From positions 1 to 44,711 of the IMG/VR virus record IMGVR_UViG_3300021960_000149: a DNA stretch of 44,711 bases, one strand, 5' to 3'. Below the pieces are notes generated by a model. The model had not been told where the DNA came from and did no database searches. It was given only the letters and a program-made list of their open reading frames with translations. The translations under genes and the position numbers were made by a program. Below are positions 14,477 to 24,001 of this stretch, piece after piece. The stretch's first letter is position 1. Every line of letters begins with the position of its first letter. This DNA comes from a virus.

Positions 14477-17400
14477 CTATTTATTACCTTTCAACTCGTC
14501 AAGTTCTTGTCTGAGTTCGGTAATTTCACCCTTAAGATCCTTGATAGCCTCAATGAGTAGAGGTACAAGTTTTTCATACTTAACGGTCAAGTATTTATCA
14601 TTTCCAGGAGCAGGTGCTACTGCCTCTGGTAGAACTTCTTGAACTTCTTGTGCAGAAACACCGGAGTGTCTTACACCAGATTCGAATCCAATTTCTTGTC
14701 CTTTCTCGTTGAACTCATATGTAAATCCACTGAGTTTTAGAACTTTCTCGATCGCATTATCAATCAGTTCAATATTTGTTTTGAGTCTGATGTCAGAAGC
14801 AAAAGCAGTAATGTCCCCAGTTACTGAGAGGTTATTTGTAGATGGGTTGTAATAGATACCTGCATCTGTATATAGAACTTCGTTTGTTGAAGATCCATTA
14901 TTACTATTAACAAAAGTTATATAATGGTTTGCGTTTGTAGCAACAGAAACTGTCTTAATCTGGTCTGCGGAGGAAATGTTACCAGTTACGTTACCGACTA
15001 GGTTTGCAGTAATCGTTCCAGCGGAGAAGTTGCCACTTGCGTCTCTCTGTACAACATAGTTCGCAGTATTTGCACTTGTTGCGTTAATTGCAATAGTTTT
15101 ACTTGTACTATTATTAAATGCAGTATTAGAAGTAATAGTCAGTGGAGAAGAAACTCCAATACTGTATTGTAGTGGGCCTCTTAGTTGAGTTGCAGTTACA
15201 ATTCCTGCAGCAAAACCACCAAGACCATTTCTTACAACTACTGTACTTGCAGTATTAGTATCTGCGGTAGTGAATCCATCAAGTAAGTCAGCATTCAGGT
15301 TTGTAACTTTGGTTGTAGAAGTAACTTGGAGTGGTGCAGTTCCAGTTGCAACTGTAGAAACGTATCTCTGTGCGGTTGAAACACCAGAGAGATTTTGTTG
15401 TGTACCATTAACATGGGTAACAAAACCAACGTTTGCATATAGTCCGTTATTTGCAACCAGAGAAGTACTTGCTCTCAGGTGAGTGTATGTACCAGCTGTA
15501 CCAACAATAGAAGTAACAACACCTACGTTAATATAAGCAGTTAGTGGATCAGCAGAAGAAGCACCTCTTAAAGTTCTTGTTGTAAGAGTGGTAATAATAC
15601 CAGTGTTTACATATCCAAGTGGGGAGTGGAACTGTTGGGAGATGTTTAGTTTCGTTGTAGTTGTAGCAGTACCGGTTACACCCTCATAAACAAGAGTTGT
15701 TCCAGAAATTGTTGTAACAATACCAATGTTGATATATGCATTTGGTGTAGCAAAACTGGAGTTAACTCTGAATCCATTAAAGAATCCACTTGTACCATTA
15801 ACGGTGGTAATAGTTGCAGCAAAACCAGTTAAACTTGTAATGATGCCGACGTTGGAATAGAAGTTAGTTACTGTACCAACTTCGGACTTGAAGTTAGTTA
15901 CGATTCCAACTCCAATGTATCCAGTTCCAACTGATAGTGTTCCAATATCAACAGCAGTTGCATCAAGAGCAGTTGCAGTAACAAATCCTGAACTACACTC
16001 TAGAGCACCAACTTGAAGGGTTCCAGCAACAGTAGATATTCCTGGGAAAGTTGAATTGAATGAATTCTCAAACTTAACTACAGCATTAGTAAAGGTTGCT
16101 GCATATCCAGTAACTTCAAGGTTTTGGAACTGTGCAATCTTTCCAGCATTTGCATGTTTAATTGTGTAGGTGGAGCCACCAGTACCAACAAAGTTGATAT
16201 AATCATTTACCGTAATGTCATCATAGGTAACACCAGCGAATGTCTGGTTAGATGCGAATGTAACGGCGCCACCTACATAGAGGTTCTTCACTCTAGTGGT
16301 GCCATTGACCTCTAGGGCGTCCAGGAATGGGTATGTCGCATCACTTTGACCTACCCCGATCTGATCCAGCTTTAAGAAGTCTCTATTCTTGTCTCTGGAG
16401 ATCATACCCCATCTACGCCAATCACCATCAACAAATACGTGTCCAATGTGTCCAGTAGGATCAGGAGTTGAGATCAGGTTAACATCACCAGATCTTGCAC
16501 CAGTTGTTGGAGTAGAAATACCAACGGTGATTAGTTTTGCCTGAGAAGCAAGACCCTTAATGTATAGATCTCTGGTCTCTAATCCATTTTCAGAAGTGTT
16601 AGTTACTTTCTCGGAGAAGTTAACAGGACCATAGAACTGTGATGTTTGGTTGTTATTCTCACCACCCTCAACAGTTAGTCTTTCTTTGATAACAACGTCA
16701 TCGAATACACCACTGTTTCTCTTGGTTGTTTCGGTGATTGCGTCATCACCAAAGTAAGTAACAATAGGTGCCTCAATGACTTCTTCTTCACCAGTTGCAC
16801 CATTTAGTTTAGTTGCACCGTTATAGAACTCACCTCTGTCGTTCATACCAGTGTAAACGACAGTACCACCGTTCTGTTCTCTTGCCTGAGAAATGATAAC
16901 CTCAGTATCACTTAGAACGCGATCCTGTTTTACAGGCAAACCAGTTGAGTAGTTACCAGGGCCATAACCAAGATATTCAAATGTATGACCAGAAGCACGT
17001 AGAATAGAGTGTCTACGAATTTCTACAGGCAATACTCTAACTTTTTTAACAGCAGTTCCTGCTAAACTTTCTCTTGCACCAGTAGAGAATTGTCCTCTTA
17101 TAACATTTACTGAGGTTGGGAGTGGTTCTGCAACAACACGAACAATCTCTGCATTGATTGCTAGGTAATCACCCTTCTTAATTCCTGCAGATGATGTTAA
17201 TGGAACTGTTGTAGAAGTTGCACTTAGATCTCCATTGGTTGTTGTAGTTAAACCAGCATAAACATATGCGCCTCTTCCACCCAAGTTTTCTTCACCAGCA
17301 CCTAAGGCTTTACCTTGTGAAGAGAATCCAAACTTATGTACAGTTACTCCAGTTGGATTAATTGTATGGGCAATGGTAGAAATACCAGCAGTGAAAGTAA

Positions 17401-20400
17401 ATGTGTTTACTCCAACAACTTCACTTACTTGGAACTTAGTTCTGTAATTAGTTACAGTATTGATTCCAGTGAAGAATGTACTACCAGATCCTACTAAGTT
17501 AAATGTATTTCCTGGCAGTAAACCGTGAGCTCCAAGGCAAGTTACAGTTGCAATACCTATTTCCTTATTATAATTTAAATCACTTACAGATACTCCGTTG
17601 GAAACTAGATTTGCTATTGGATAAAGTGCATCATTTCTTGGATAATAGGTCAGTCCAATACCTGCATTTTCATTGTAAACTTCGATAGTTCTTGATGAAG
17701 GAACCGCAATAATTTTGAAAATACCATTTAGTTCTGGATTTAAGAAACCATTTAATTCAAGAGTATCACCAACGTTGTCAACAATTTCGGTAACTTCAAC
17801 AATCGCAGGATTTGTTGGAGCAGCAGCAAATCCTGGAGATACGGTTAAAGTGTTACCTACTCCGTATGCAGAACCAGCATCAACAATAGAAACGGAAGAT
17901 ACTGTATTTCCAACAGAAATCGTAGCCTTTACAGTGGCATTTCTTCCAGATAAGGAGTTATTGACAAGTTCTGTGGAGTATAGTATTGAAGAAATACCCG
18001 CAGAGTTGTTATAACCAACACCAGCAGCAATGAGGTTTATCGATTTAATCGAATTGAGGTTATGATCAATATCAGTATAGAGTGTAATGGTTGTACTACC
18101 AGATCCACTAATTGATGCACCAGTTACTGCATAACCAATTCTATTATTTTGTGAGAAGTAATTGAGAGCTTCTTTTGTAATTGAACCCCTCTTATCATTT
18201 GTTGAGATCTTTCCGATTGGAGATAGATCTGAATGGCTTGTAGTTGGTATTGGGTCTGGATTGTAATTATCTCTATCTTGTTGTGGGTATAAGTTTCTGA
18301 TGTCCTGATTGAATCTCTTTTCACTTAGACCATAACCTACATTAATGTCTGGAGAAATACTTCCAGAAATCGCAGTAATATTATAGATACCATCTTGTCC
18401 ATCAGTTCCTGGAATATGTTTCTTAATTTCAGAACTTCTATAGATGAACAGAGTATTTTTATATTTACTTCTTTGTACTGTTGGTAGAGCTTCGATTTGT
18501 TGTTGTGTAGCTCTCTGGTTTGTTAGGTTTCTAAAAGCACCAGGGTCTGCGGTTAATCCAGTAAAAGTAAAGGTTTTGGTTGATGGGACAGACGCTACCG
18601 TAAATTCTCCGTTATAAGGAACGGATGGGTCTCCAGTAGTGTTGTTTGCACTAATAATTCCCCTAACAATTACCCTATCACCAGGAACTAAATTATGTGG
18701 TATTTCAGTTTTAATTGTTGCTGTTCCAGATGTGTATATTGCATCAACAATTATTTTAGGGTTTCTAAGTTGAGTTACATCATCCAAATCTGAAGTCAGA
18801 TATGATACGGAACCAACACCAACATTCTTAGATTCTTGGATAATAAATCCATCTGTGGGTGGTCTTGCATTAACAAATTCCTTTGGAATTACATAACGCA
18901 TTTTATAAAGACGATCTTCCAGACCTCTGTTGTCTGTAAATCTTTGTACGAATGTTGCACCAGTAACATTTCCTAAAATTACCGTACCAATACCAACAAT
19001 TCCTTCATAAACTGTGTTGAAGAATGTTGCTGGATGTCCTAGAACATACCATTGTTTTTCAGTATCGTCATACTGAACTGGATGTCCATAATCTCCAGGG
19101 GCTTTATCTGATACTGAACTGATGACTTTAAGAACACCACCACCATTAGAGATACCAGTTACGGTATTACCAGATAGAGCGTCGTTTAGTGTTGGAGACA
19201 GTTTAATTTGGTTTGCGTTTAGTCCAGAAGTATATGCATAATAGACTTTTGCACTTTCAACGTTTGCAGGCATTTCACCTGTATCACTATAGATTCTTAC
19301 AGTTTCACCATTAAACAGTTGGTGATTTTCTGTCAGTGTAATGATGTTGTTAGATACACTATTGATACCAACGGCACGACCAACTTCATAGGTCTTTCTA
19401 GATATTGGGCCAATTCCTGTTGGAACAGGCATTAAAACTGGGGTGGAGTAAGTAGATTGTGCAGTACCTACAATGGTAGTTAGATATAACTTTTCATCTC
19501 TTCTTGCACCAATTCTGTATGAGTCAATCTGAATTGGTGGTGGAATATCCTTGGAGAAATAATCAGCTAACCAAAGTTTTTGGACAGTGCCAGTGTTGAT
19601 TATTTTGAGAGCATCAAGAGGCAACCAAGAAACAGCACTCTGTCTGAGATTTGGTTCTCTTGGTGGAATAACGTGAGTAATATAACCAACGTCGTCTCTA
19701 TCAAAGGATTCTGGTCTAAATCCAGTAGACTCTAGTGCAACTGCACCGAAGTTTGAGTTCGAGTTGGTGATAGATTGGTCACCACCTGTATCAGATACGA
19801 AGTGTTTTGCATAACCAATAGCAAACACAGAAACTGCCTGAATAATAGCGTTGTTACTGGTTTTGATGTGTATACTTTCATAGTCTGGTTTATAAATTGC
19901 TCTAGAGTTAATGTGTAGAGGCTTTTCAGATTCGGCAACAGTTTGGTTATCGTTGTAAATACCGGTCTCTTCATCATAAAGGATGAAAGCGTTATCATCT
20001 TTTTGTAGAGAGATACCTGTAAACTGAGCAACAAGCATGGACTTAAATCCAGTTGCCTTGCTACCATCAGCGTGCATACCATTAAGACCATATACAGATC
20101 TTAGGGTACATGAGAAGATATATGGAGATGCGGAAGAAACACTATCAGATTCTACTAAAACTGAAGAATTGATGAATTGAGAAATATCGGGAAGTGGATC
20201 TGTTGGAATTTCTGGAGCGGTATATGTAAAGGTGTTCTCATCAATTACATCGGATACAATAAAAGATCCATTATAGGAACTAATATTAGTAGTGATACCG
20301 GAAACTAAAACAGGAGTATCTTTAAATAATCCGTGTGGCTCTGTAGTATCAATTCTGATTGTACTTGTAGCAACAATTCCGTCACCAGATCTAATACTTG

Positions 20401-21274
20401 TAATACCAATACTATCTGCACGAAGATCGCCAACAATTCTAAATTCGTCTACTGATGGCTCAAAATCGGTTCCAGCTGCAGCAGGATAGTTTGCTAGACC
20501 TCTACCAGAAGTATCGCCATAGGCGTGAGTAATCTTGTAGTAATACATTTCAAGATCTGTTAGATCTTGAACTTCTGATCCCAAAATAGCTAGGTTTGCA
20601 CCATCAGCATATTCAAAGGTTGTTAATTTGTGGTGTGAGAAGTTTGGAACAACTTTTCTTACACTGGAATCCTTATAAGCAGCTCTATTGATGTCTGCAT
20701 CAAAAATAGAAAATGCAGTGAAGTAACAAGTACCCGTTACTCTGAAAATAGCAGATCTATCAACCTCATTATTCTCTGGATCCGGTACATACATTGGACG
20801 GATCTTTGTCTTTCTTAGATCCAAACCAACGATAGAAGTACCTCTAGGTAGAATTACACCACCTTCAACCGAGTTGAATTTGTGTAAATCATTATTTTCA
20901 TCGAAAATATCAAAATTACTATTTTCATTAAATTCTGTAATGGTTGCTCCTGAGGTTGTCCAACCAAAATTTAAATATCTTTTAAATACAGCACTTCCAC
21001 CAACATTTGCAATAGAATATCCAGGTCTATTATCAATATAGTGCGTTCCAGGATAAACCAGGATGGTTGTGGTATCAATCTTATCGTTATTTCTTCCTAC
21101 TTGATATGAAAATCTTGCGGCCTCAATCAAAGCCCTTTGAATAGTTCTAAAAGGTCTTGTTAAGGAGTTACCTCTATTTTCAAAACTATCAGTTGCGTCA
21201 AAGTCCGATGGGTTGACATAAAGGATATTACCTTCTGCATTCTTTAGGAAATTCTCTAATCTACTTAGGGGCAT
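14477..21274 (-). CDS. Giant virion fibre-like protein with S74 chaperone domain
   Basis: At 2265 aa this is the largest gene in the window. The N-terminus (NILYVNPSDFDATDSFENRG, then RPFRTIQRALIEAA) is the start of a pectate-lyase-like beta-helix fold. The middle holds many beta-repeat modules. At about residues 1700-1900 the motif N-[VIT]-G-[IV]-[IV]-T recurs in tandem. The last 106 residues are an intramolecular chaperone of endosialidase type (peptidase S74): DIRLKTNIELIDNAIEKVLK, GVSAQEVQEVLPEA, then a C-terminal helix. Self-cleavage is expected between Ser2160 and Asp2161 after trimer folding. It is probably a long tail fibre or a whisker-like structure. Confidence 0.8.
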   Translation of the reverse strand: MPLSRLENFLKNAEGNILYVNPSDFDATDSFENRGNSLTRPFRTIQRALIEAARFSYQVGRNNDKIDTTTILVYPGTHYIDNRPGYSIANVGGSAVFKRYLNFGWTTSGATITEFNENSNFDIFDENNDLHKFNSVEGGVILPRGTSIVGLDLRKTKIRPMYVPDPENNEVDRSAIFRVTGTCYFTAFSIFDADINRAAYKDSSVRKVVPNFSHHKLTTFEYADGANLAILGSEVQDLTDLEMYYYKITHAYGDTSGRGLANYPAAAGTDFEPSVDEFRIVGDLRADSIGITSIRSGDGIVATSTIRIDTTEPHGLFKDTPVLVSGITTNISSYNGSFIVSDVIDENTFTYTAPEIPTDPLPDISQFINSSVLVESDSVSSASPYIFSCTLRSVYGLNGMHADGSKATGFKSMLVAQFTGISLQKDDNAFILYDEETGIYNDNQTVAESEKPLHINSRAIYKPDYESIHIKTSNNAIIQAVSVFAIGYAKHFVSDTGGDQSITNSNSNFGAVALESTGFRPESFDRDDVGYITHVIPPREPNLRQSAVSWLPLDALKIINTGTVQKLWLADYFSKDIPPPIQIDSYRIGARRDEKLYLTTIVGTAQSTYSTPVLMPVPTGIGPISRKTYEVGRAVGINSVSNNIITLTENHQLFNGETVRIYSDTGEMPANVESAKVYYAYTSGLNANQIKLSPTLNDALSGNTVTGISNGGGVLKVISSVSDKAPGDYGHPVQYDDTEKQWYVLGHPATFFNTVYEGIVGIGTVILGNVTGATFVQRFTDNRGLEDRLYKMRYVIPKEFVNARPPTDGFIIQESKNVGVGSVSYLTSDLDDVTQLRNPKIIVDAIYTSGTATIKTEIPHNLVPGDRVIVRGIISANNTTGDPSVPYNGEFTVASVPSTKTFTFTGLTADPGAFRNLTNQRATQQQIEALPTVQRSKYKNTLFIYRSSEIKKHIPGTDGQDGIYNITAISGSISPDINVGYGLSEKRFNQDIRNLYPQQDRDNYNPDPIPTTSHSDLSPIGKISTNDKRGSITKEALNYFSQNNRIGYAVTGASISGSGSTTITLYTDIDHNLNSIKSINLIAAGVGYNNSAGISSILYSTELVNNSLSGRNATVKATISVGNTVSSVSIVDAGSAYGVGNTLTVSPGFAAAPTNPAIVEVTEIVDNVGDTLELNGFLNPELNGIFKIIAVPSSRTIEVYNENAGIGLTYYPRNDALYPIANLVSNGVSVSDLNYNKEIGIATVTCLGAHGLLPGNTFNLVGSGSTFFTGINTVTNYRTKFQVSEVVGVNTFTFTAGISTIAHTINPTGVTVHKFGFSSQGKALGAGEENLGGRGAYVYAGLTTTTNGDLSATSTTVPLTSSAGIKKGDYLAINAEIVRVVAEPLPTSVNVIRGQFSTGARESLAGTAVKKVRVLPVEIRRHSILRASGHTFEYLGYGPGNYSTGLPVKQDRVLSDTEVIISQAREQNGGTVVYTGMNDRGEFYNGATKLNGATGEEEVIEAPIVTYFGDDAITETTKRNSGVFDDVVIKERLTVEGGENNNQTSQFYGPVNFSEKVTNTSENGLETRDLYIKGLASQAKLITVGISTPTTGARSGDVNLISTPDPTGHIGHVFVDGDWRRWGMISRDKNRDFLKLDQIGVGQSDATYPFLDALEVNGTTRVKNLYVGGAVTFASNQTFAGVTYDDITVNDYINFVGTGGSTYTIKHANAGKIAQFQNLEVTGYAATFTNAVVKFENSFNSTFPGISTVAGTLQVGALECSSGFVTATALDATAVDIGTLSVGTGYIGVGIVTNFKSEVGTVTNFYSNVGIITSLTGFAATITTVNGTSGFFNGFRVNSSFATPNAYINIGIVTTISGTTLVYEGVTGTATTTTKLNISQQFHSPLGYVNTGIITTLTTRTLRGASSADPLTAYINVGVVTSIVGTAGTYTHLRASTSLVANNGLYANVGFVTHVNGTQQNLSGVSTAQRYVSTVATGTAPLQVTSTTKVTNLNADLLDGFTTADTNTASTVVVRNGLGGFAAGIVTATQLRGPLQYSIGVSSPLTITSNTAFNNSTSKTIAINATSANTANYVVQRDASGNFSAGTITANLVGNVTGNISSADQIKTVSVATNANHYITFVNSNNGSSTNEVLYTDAGIYYNPSTNNLSVTGDITAFASDIRLKTNIELIDNAIEKVLKLSGFTYEFNEKGQEIGFESGVRHSGVSAQEVQEVLPEAVAPAPGNDKYLTVKYEKLVPLLIEAIKDLKGEITELRQELDELKGNK
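14478..14485 (-). promoter_or_regulatory. T4-type late promoter AATAAATA
   Basis: AATAAATA on the minus strand overlaps the stop codon of the giant fibre gene and lies 36 bases before the ATG at 14441. Confidence 0.45.
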
Positions 21275-21309
21275 CTTGTTTTCCTACAGTGACAAATCTA
21301 TTCTTTTTA

Positions 21310-21317
21310 TATTTAGA
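21310..21317 (-). promoter_or_regulatory. Late promoter variant TCTAAATA
   Basis: TCTAAATA on the minus strand, 35 bases before the start of the 2265-aa gene and just downstream of the terminator that ends the previous operon. Confidence 0.45.
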
Positions 21318-21321
21318 CACT

Positions 21322-21353
21322 AAAAAACCTCCCTCATAAAGGGAGGTTTTAAA
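21322..21353 (-). terminator. Rho-independent terminator
   Basis: An eight-base-pair stem (AACCTCCC with GGGAGGTT) with a seven-base loop is followed on the minus strand by a T run. It ends the 21.4-25.1 kb operon. The flanking A and T runs may make it work in both directions. The rest of 21354-21405 holds no gene. Confidence 0.85.
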
Positions 21354-21405
21354 GTTCACACGGAAGGGATTTGTCGCTGGTGTCATAGTATCACCAATTA
21401 TTATA

Positions 21406-22017
21406 TTACCACTTAACTTCCTTCCAGGCAAGTCTTTCTTTCAATTCCTTTTGAAAAACCATAAGATAGCGATGTTTACGAGAGCGATCCCTCCACTCAC
21501 CGTCAATGCCGCTGACACTACCTCTAGAATGTTTGGTTCCATCTGCGTAATAGAAATCTTTTTTAGGGTCAGTTAACCCATAGTACTTGAAATTACAAGC
21601 TCTGTATATAGTTCCAGTGTGGTGACTAGCGTCAGCATAACTAAGAATAGCAGAAACTGTGACATCTTTTCTAAACCTCTTGATACATTTACTTACAAAC
21701 CACGAGGTAATATTATATTCTTCTTTCTGTACTTCTGGGTCTATGCATAAACGAGAGAGTTCAAATAAACCCTCCTGTTCATCTCTTTGTAGACCAAATG
21801 CACCTACAGCTATTTCTGGAACAGGGAGACCAGTAAAAACGCAAGCAGCAAGACACTTCCCAATTCTAAGGGGACATTCCCACTCAGTATGCCTGAAAAG
21901 TCCATAGTTATACCCCGATTTGAAGTCTTTCGACTCATCTTTTAGATAATGATGAGTATAAAGAAGATCTTTGATTTCTTCCTTACTAACTCTATCTATG
22001 TAAAAATCACTCTTCAC
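21406..22017 (-). CDS. Mom-like acyltransferase-fold protein, possible DNA modification
   Basis: This 203-aa protein has ELSRLCID at 86-93 and YADASHHTGTIYRACNF at 127-143, followed by YYG. In my reading these are the two core blocks of the phage Mu Mom family, a GNAT-like fold that puts a carbamoylmethyl group on adenine to protect phage DNA from restriction. The length fits (Mu Mom is about 230 aa). The basic C-terminus (GEWRDRSRKHRYLMVFQK) suits DNA binding. It is last in an operon of 2OG oxygenases and CpeT and ends at a terminator. A GNAT protein with another target is the alternative. Confidence 0.65.
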   Translation of the reverse strand: MKSDFYIDRVSKEEIKDLLYTHHYLKDESKDFKSGYNYGLFRHTEWECPLRIGKCLAACVFTGLPVPEIAVGAFGLQRDEQEGLFELSRLCIDPEVQKEEYNITSWFVSKCIKRFRKDVTVSAILSYADASHHTGTIYRACNFKYYGLTDPKKDFYYADGTKHSRGSVSGIDGEWRDRSRKHRYLMVFQKELKERLAWKEVKW

Positions 22018-22046
22018 TTAGGTATAATTACTTATTATGTGTTAGT

Positions 22047-22631
22047 TTACTCATATTCTACCCAACCTGTCAAGATATATTTTGTATCTTCTAATGGGGG
22101 ATTTCCTCTATGGACATGGGTAAATCCACATGGAGCAACAATTAACTTACCCACCTCTGCCTTGATTCTTTTTTTATAGTATAAGAATTCTGTTTCCCCA
22201 CCCTCTTCAATTGTATTAAGATATAGGATAAAAAATAACAATCTATCATACACTAATCTACTAGCAGCTTCATGGTGCCAAGTATGATATCCGCCGCCAG
22301 GTTCTGTTCGTTGGAGTTTTAATTTAAAAATTTTATGTGATGGAGACTCTTTAAGTACACTATATTGTTTTGCATAAATCGGATAGATGTCACTCCAAAA
22401 CCTATTTAAAAACAGATCGGTTAGGGGTTGATCTAGTTGTACGCAAGCTTTATCATGTAGGAATACCTGATCATCATTTACATGATGAGCCATAATTCCA
22501 TGACTTTGTACTCTATCGCTTGCAAAACCTAGGCGATCCATATTTTCAAAGTACTCTATGTACTCTGAACATTCTTCATAACTAAAGAAATTTGGTGCTT
22601 CTAGTATAAAATCGGGATTAACTTTCATCAT
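22047..22631 (-). CDS. 2OG-Fe(II) oxygenase, prolyl-hydroxylase-like
   Basis: This is a 194-aa protein. GGGYHTWHHEAAS gives His119-x-Glu121, GGETEFLYY follows, then APCGFTHVHRGNPP (His172 or His174) and a final strand. This is the P4H layout with Glu in place of Asp in the metal triad. It overlaps the end of the upstream 54-aa gene by 14 bases. Substrate unknown; in other phages such enzymes are proposed to act on proteins or nucleobases. Confidence 0.75.
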   Translation of the reverse strand: MMKVNPDFILEAPNFFSYEECSEYIEYFENMDRLGFASDRVQSHGIMAHHVNDDQVFLHDKACVQLDQPLTDLFLNRFWSDIYPIYAKQYSVLKESPSHKIFKLKLQRTEPGGGYHTWHHEAASRLVYDRLLFFILYLNTIEEGGETEFLYYKKRIKAEVGKLIVAPCGFTHVHRGNPPLEDTKYILTGWVEYE

Positions 22632-22782
22632 CAGTTATAATAAATTCCACAGTATTTGCTACGTCATTCATAGCTTCTCTAAGATTTTTTTGACTTCCAG
22701 CATGTTGATCCATCGTTGAAGGGTCTGTAAGAGTCCATCTCCACTGATCCATTTCTTGATTATACCAGAGATTAATAATCAT
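22618..22782 (-). CDS. Small hypothetical protein (54 aa)
   Basis: I chose ATG 22782 (MIINLWYNQEMDQWRWTLTD) because the earlier in-frame ATG lies further inside the upstream oxygenase gene. A strand-strand-helix protein (SQKNLREAMNDVANTVEF) lies between two oxygenase genes and overlaps both. No family recognised. Confidence 0.6.
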   Translation of the reverse strand: MIINLWYNQEMDQWRWTLTDPSTMDQHAGSQKNLREAMNDVANTVEFIITDDES

Positions 22783-23350
22783 CGTCGTTGTCCTTCCAAT
22801 CAAACTCTACCATTTCAATATTAAATGCGATAGAAATTCGTTCTTCGGTGGAATTGTTTTGTTCCACACGATGCACTAACCAATATGGAAAAAGTAAAAG
22901 TTCGTTTTCTTTTGGTATATAGGAAGCCGTAGATCTACCATTATTATAATACATCATCGGTTCTGTATGTAGAGTTAGATGATCTCTTGGATCATTAAAT
23001 ACAATACCTCCAGAATTTTGTGGTACTTTTACGTATAGAATACCTGACATAAAAGCACCCCTGCCAATATGGTCATGAGCACTATTAGAACAACCTGGAT
23101 AGTTAATATTTACCCACGCCTTTAGGGAATAGTCTAAAATTTTTAAATCGGGTCTTTGTGGGATATAAGATCTTATCTTTTTTTCAAAGTCCTCGTCTTT
23201 AAAGTTAGCTCCTTGATACCCTTTTACATTAGATATGGTTCTACTAGGAGTCTTTTTTTCAAAATCCTTTATTTTTTTATATAAACTATCTAAATCAAAA
23301 TCACAGTTATGTACAAAAACTTCAGTAGGGAAAAATTTTAAGACATCCAT
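22772..23350 (-). CDS. Putative 2OG-Fe(II) oxygenase (TIGR02466 type)
   Basis: This is a 192-aa protein. NSAHDHIGRGAFMSGILYV (His92-Asp93-His94), GGIVFNDPRD, LLLFPYWLVHRVEQN (His160) and ERISIAFN (Arg171) follow the pattern of TIGR02466, a family common in marine phages and bacteria. The N-terminus LKFFPTEVFVHN is also typical. It starts 16 bases after the tRNA-Thr gene in the same transcript. Substrate unknown. Confidence 0.8.
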   Translation of the reverse strand: MDVLKFFPTEVFVHNCDFDLDSLYKKIKDFEKKTPSRTISNVKGYQGANFKDEDFEKKIRSYIPQRPDLKILDYSLKAWVNINYPGCSNSAHDHIGRGAFMSGILYVKVPQNSGGIVFNDPRDHLTLHTEPMMYYNNGRSTASYIPKENELLLFPYWLVHRVEQNNSTEERISIAFNIEMVEFDWKDNDDDY

Positions 23351-23366
23351 AATATTATTTGTATAA

Positions 23367-23440
23367 AGCCCACGGTCGGACTTGAACCGACGACCTACGG
23401 TTTACAAAACCGTTGCTCTATCCAGCTGAGCTACGGAGGC
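23367..23440 (-). tRNA. tRNA-Thr (anticodon UGU)
   Basis: A 74-base cloverleaf begins GCCTCCGTAGCTCAGC and has anticodon loop TTTGTAA (anticodon UGU, reads ACA) on an ACGGT/ACCGT stem and a T arm GTCGG-TTCAAGT-CCGAC. The acceptor stem has one mismatch (C5-T68). No CCA is encoded. It lies between the CpeT and oxygenase genes. Confidence 0.9.
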
Positions 23441-23457
23441 ATATGTGGAAGATCGGA

Positions 23458-23928
23458 TTATTTCCGATCAAACTCAAAGAATCCATTAACAGATCCCCAG
23501 ACTTGTTCGTGGGTATTTATATCAAAACCTTGATCTATTACTCTGTAATATCCGTTTCCTAATACGCTTTCTGTTATTAGGTAGGTTTCTTTACCGCCCC
23601 TGTTTACGAAGCACTCATTACAAGCACTTCTTCCACGAAATACATCACCATCCCACTTGAATATAGTATCACATCCAGATAAGTATGTCAACTCTCCGTT
23701 GTTAGACTTATAATTTTTAGAAATAATAAGATCGTTTTCTTCAGAGAGTTTGAGTATAGTTTCTCTATATGGAGTCTTTTCGTAACTATATTGTTGAGTT
23801 ACTTTAAATTCTTCCTCATTTAATTTAATATGGTTGAGACATATTAAAGCATATTCTCTTGGGTATTGGAAAGCTTGTCTTTGATTATCAAAATATCCTT
23901 GAAAATAACTTTTGAATACTTCAATCAT
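23458..23928 (-). CDS. cpeT: CpeT/CpcT-type phycobiliprotein lyase
   Basis: This 156-aa protein shows the signature of the family: YPREYALICLNHI, QQYSYEKTPYRE, SGCDTIFKWDGDVFRGRSA, GGKETYLITE and the ending GFDINTHEQVWGS (134-146). CpeT and CpcT attach or handle phycobilin chromophores on phycobiliproteins of the cyanobacterial antenna. The phage form is shorter than host forms (about 200 aa). It sits between tRNA-Thr and a 2OG oxygenase gene. It probably alters host light harvesting during infection; actual lyase activity is not shown by sequence. Confidence 0.9.
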   Translation of the reverse strand: MIEVFKSYFQGYFDNQRQAFQYPREYALICLNHIKLNEEEFKVTQQYSYEKTPYRETILKLSEENDLIISKNYKSNNGELTYLSGCDTIFKWDGDVFRGRSACNECFVNRGGKETYLITESVLGNGYYRVIDQGFDINTHEQVWGSVNGFFEFDRK

Positions 23929-24001
23929 AAATTCTAATAACTATATTAAAAGTTGGAGGCGGAGAGCTATTCTCAATCCCTTTTGTATTCCCCTCGGTTA
24001 T

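Noticed and set aside
23940-24001. Stretch ending CTCTCCGCCTCCA on the minus strand, like the 3' end of a tRNA or tmRNA
   Set aside because: The expected T-arm stem does not pair and no matching 5' half exists upstream, so I do not call a tRNA, remnant or attachment site.
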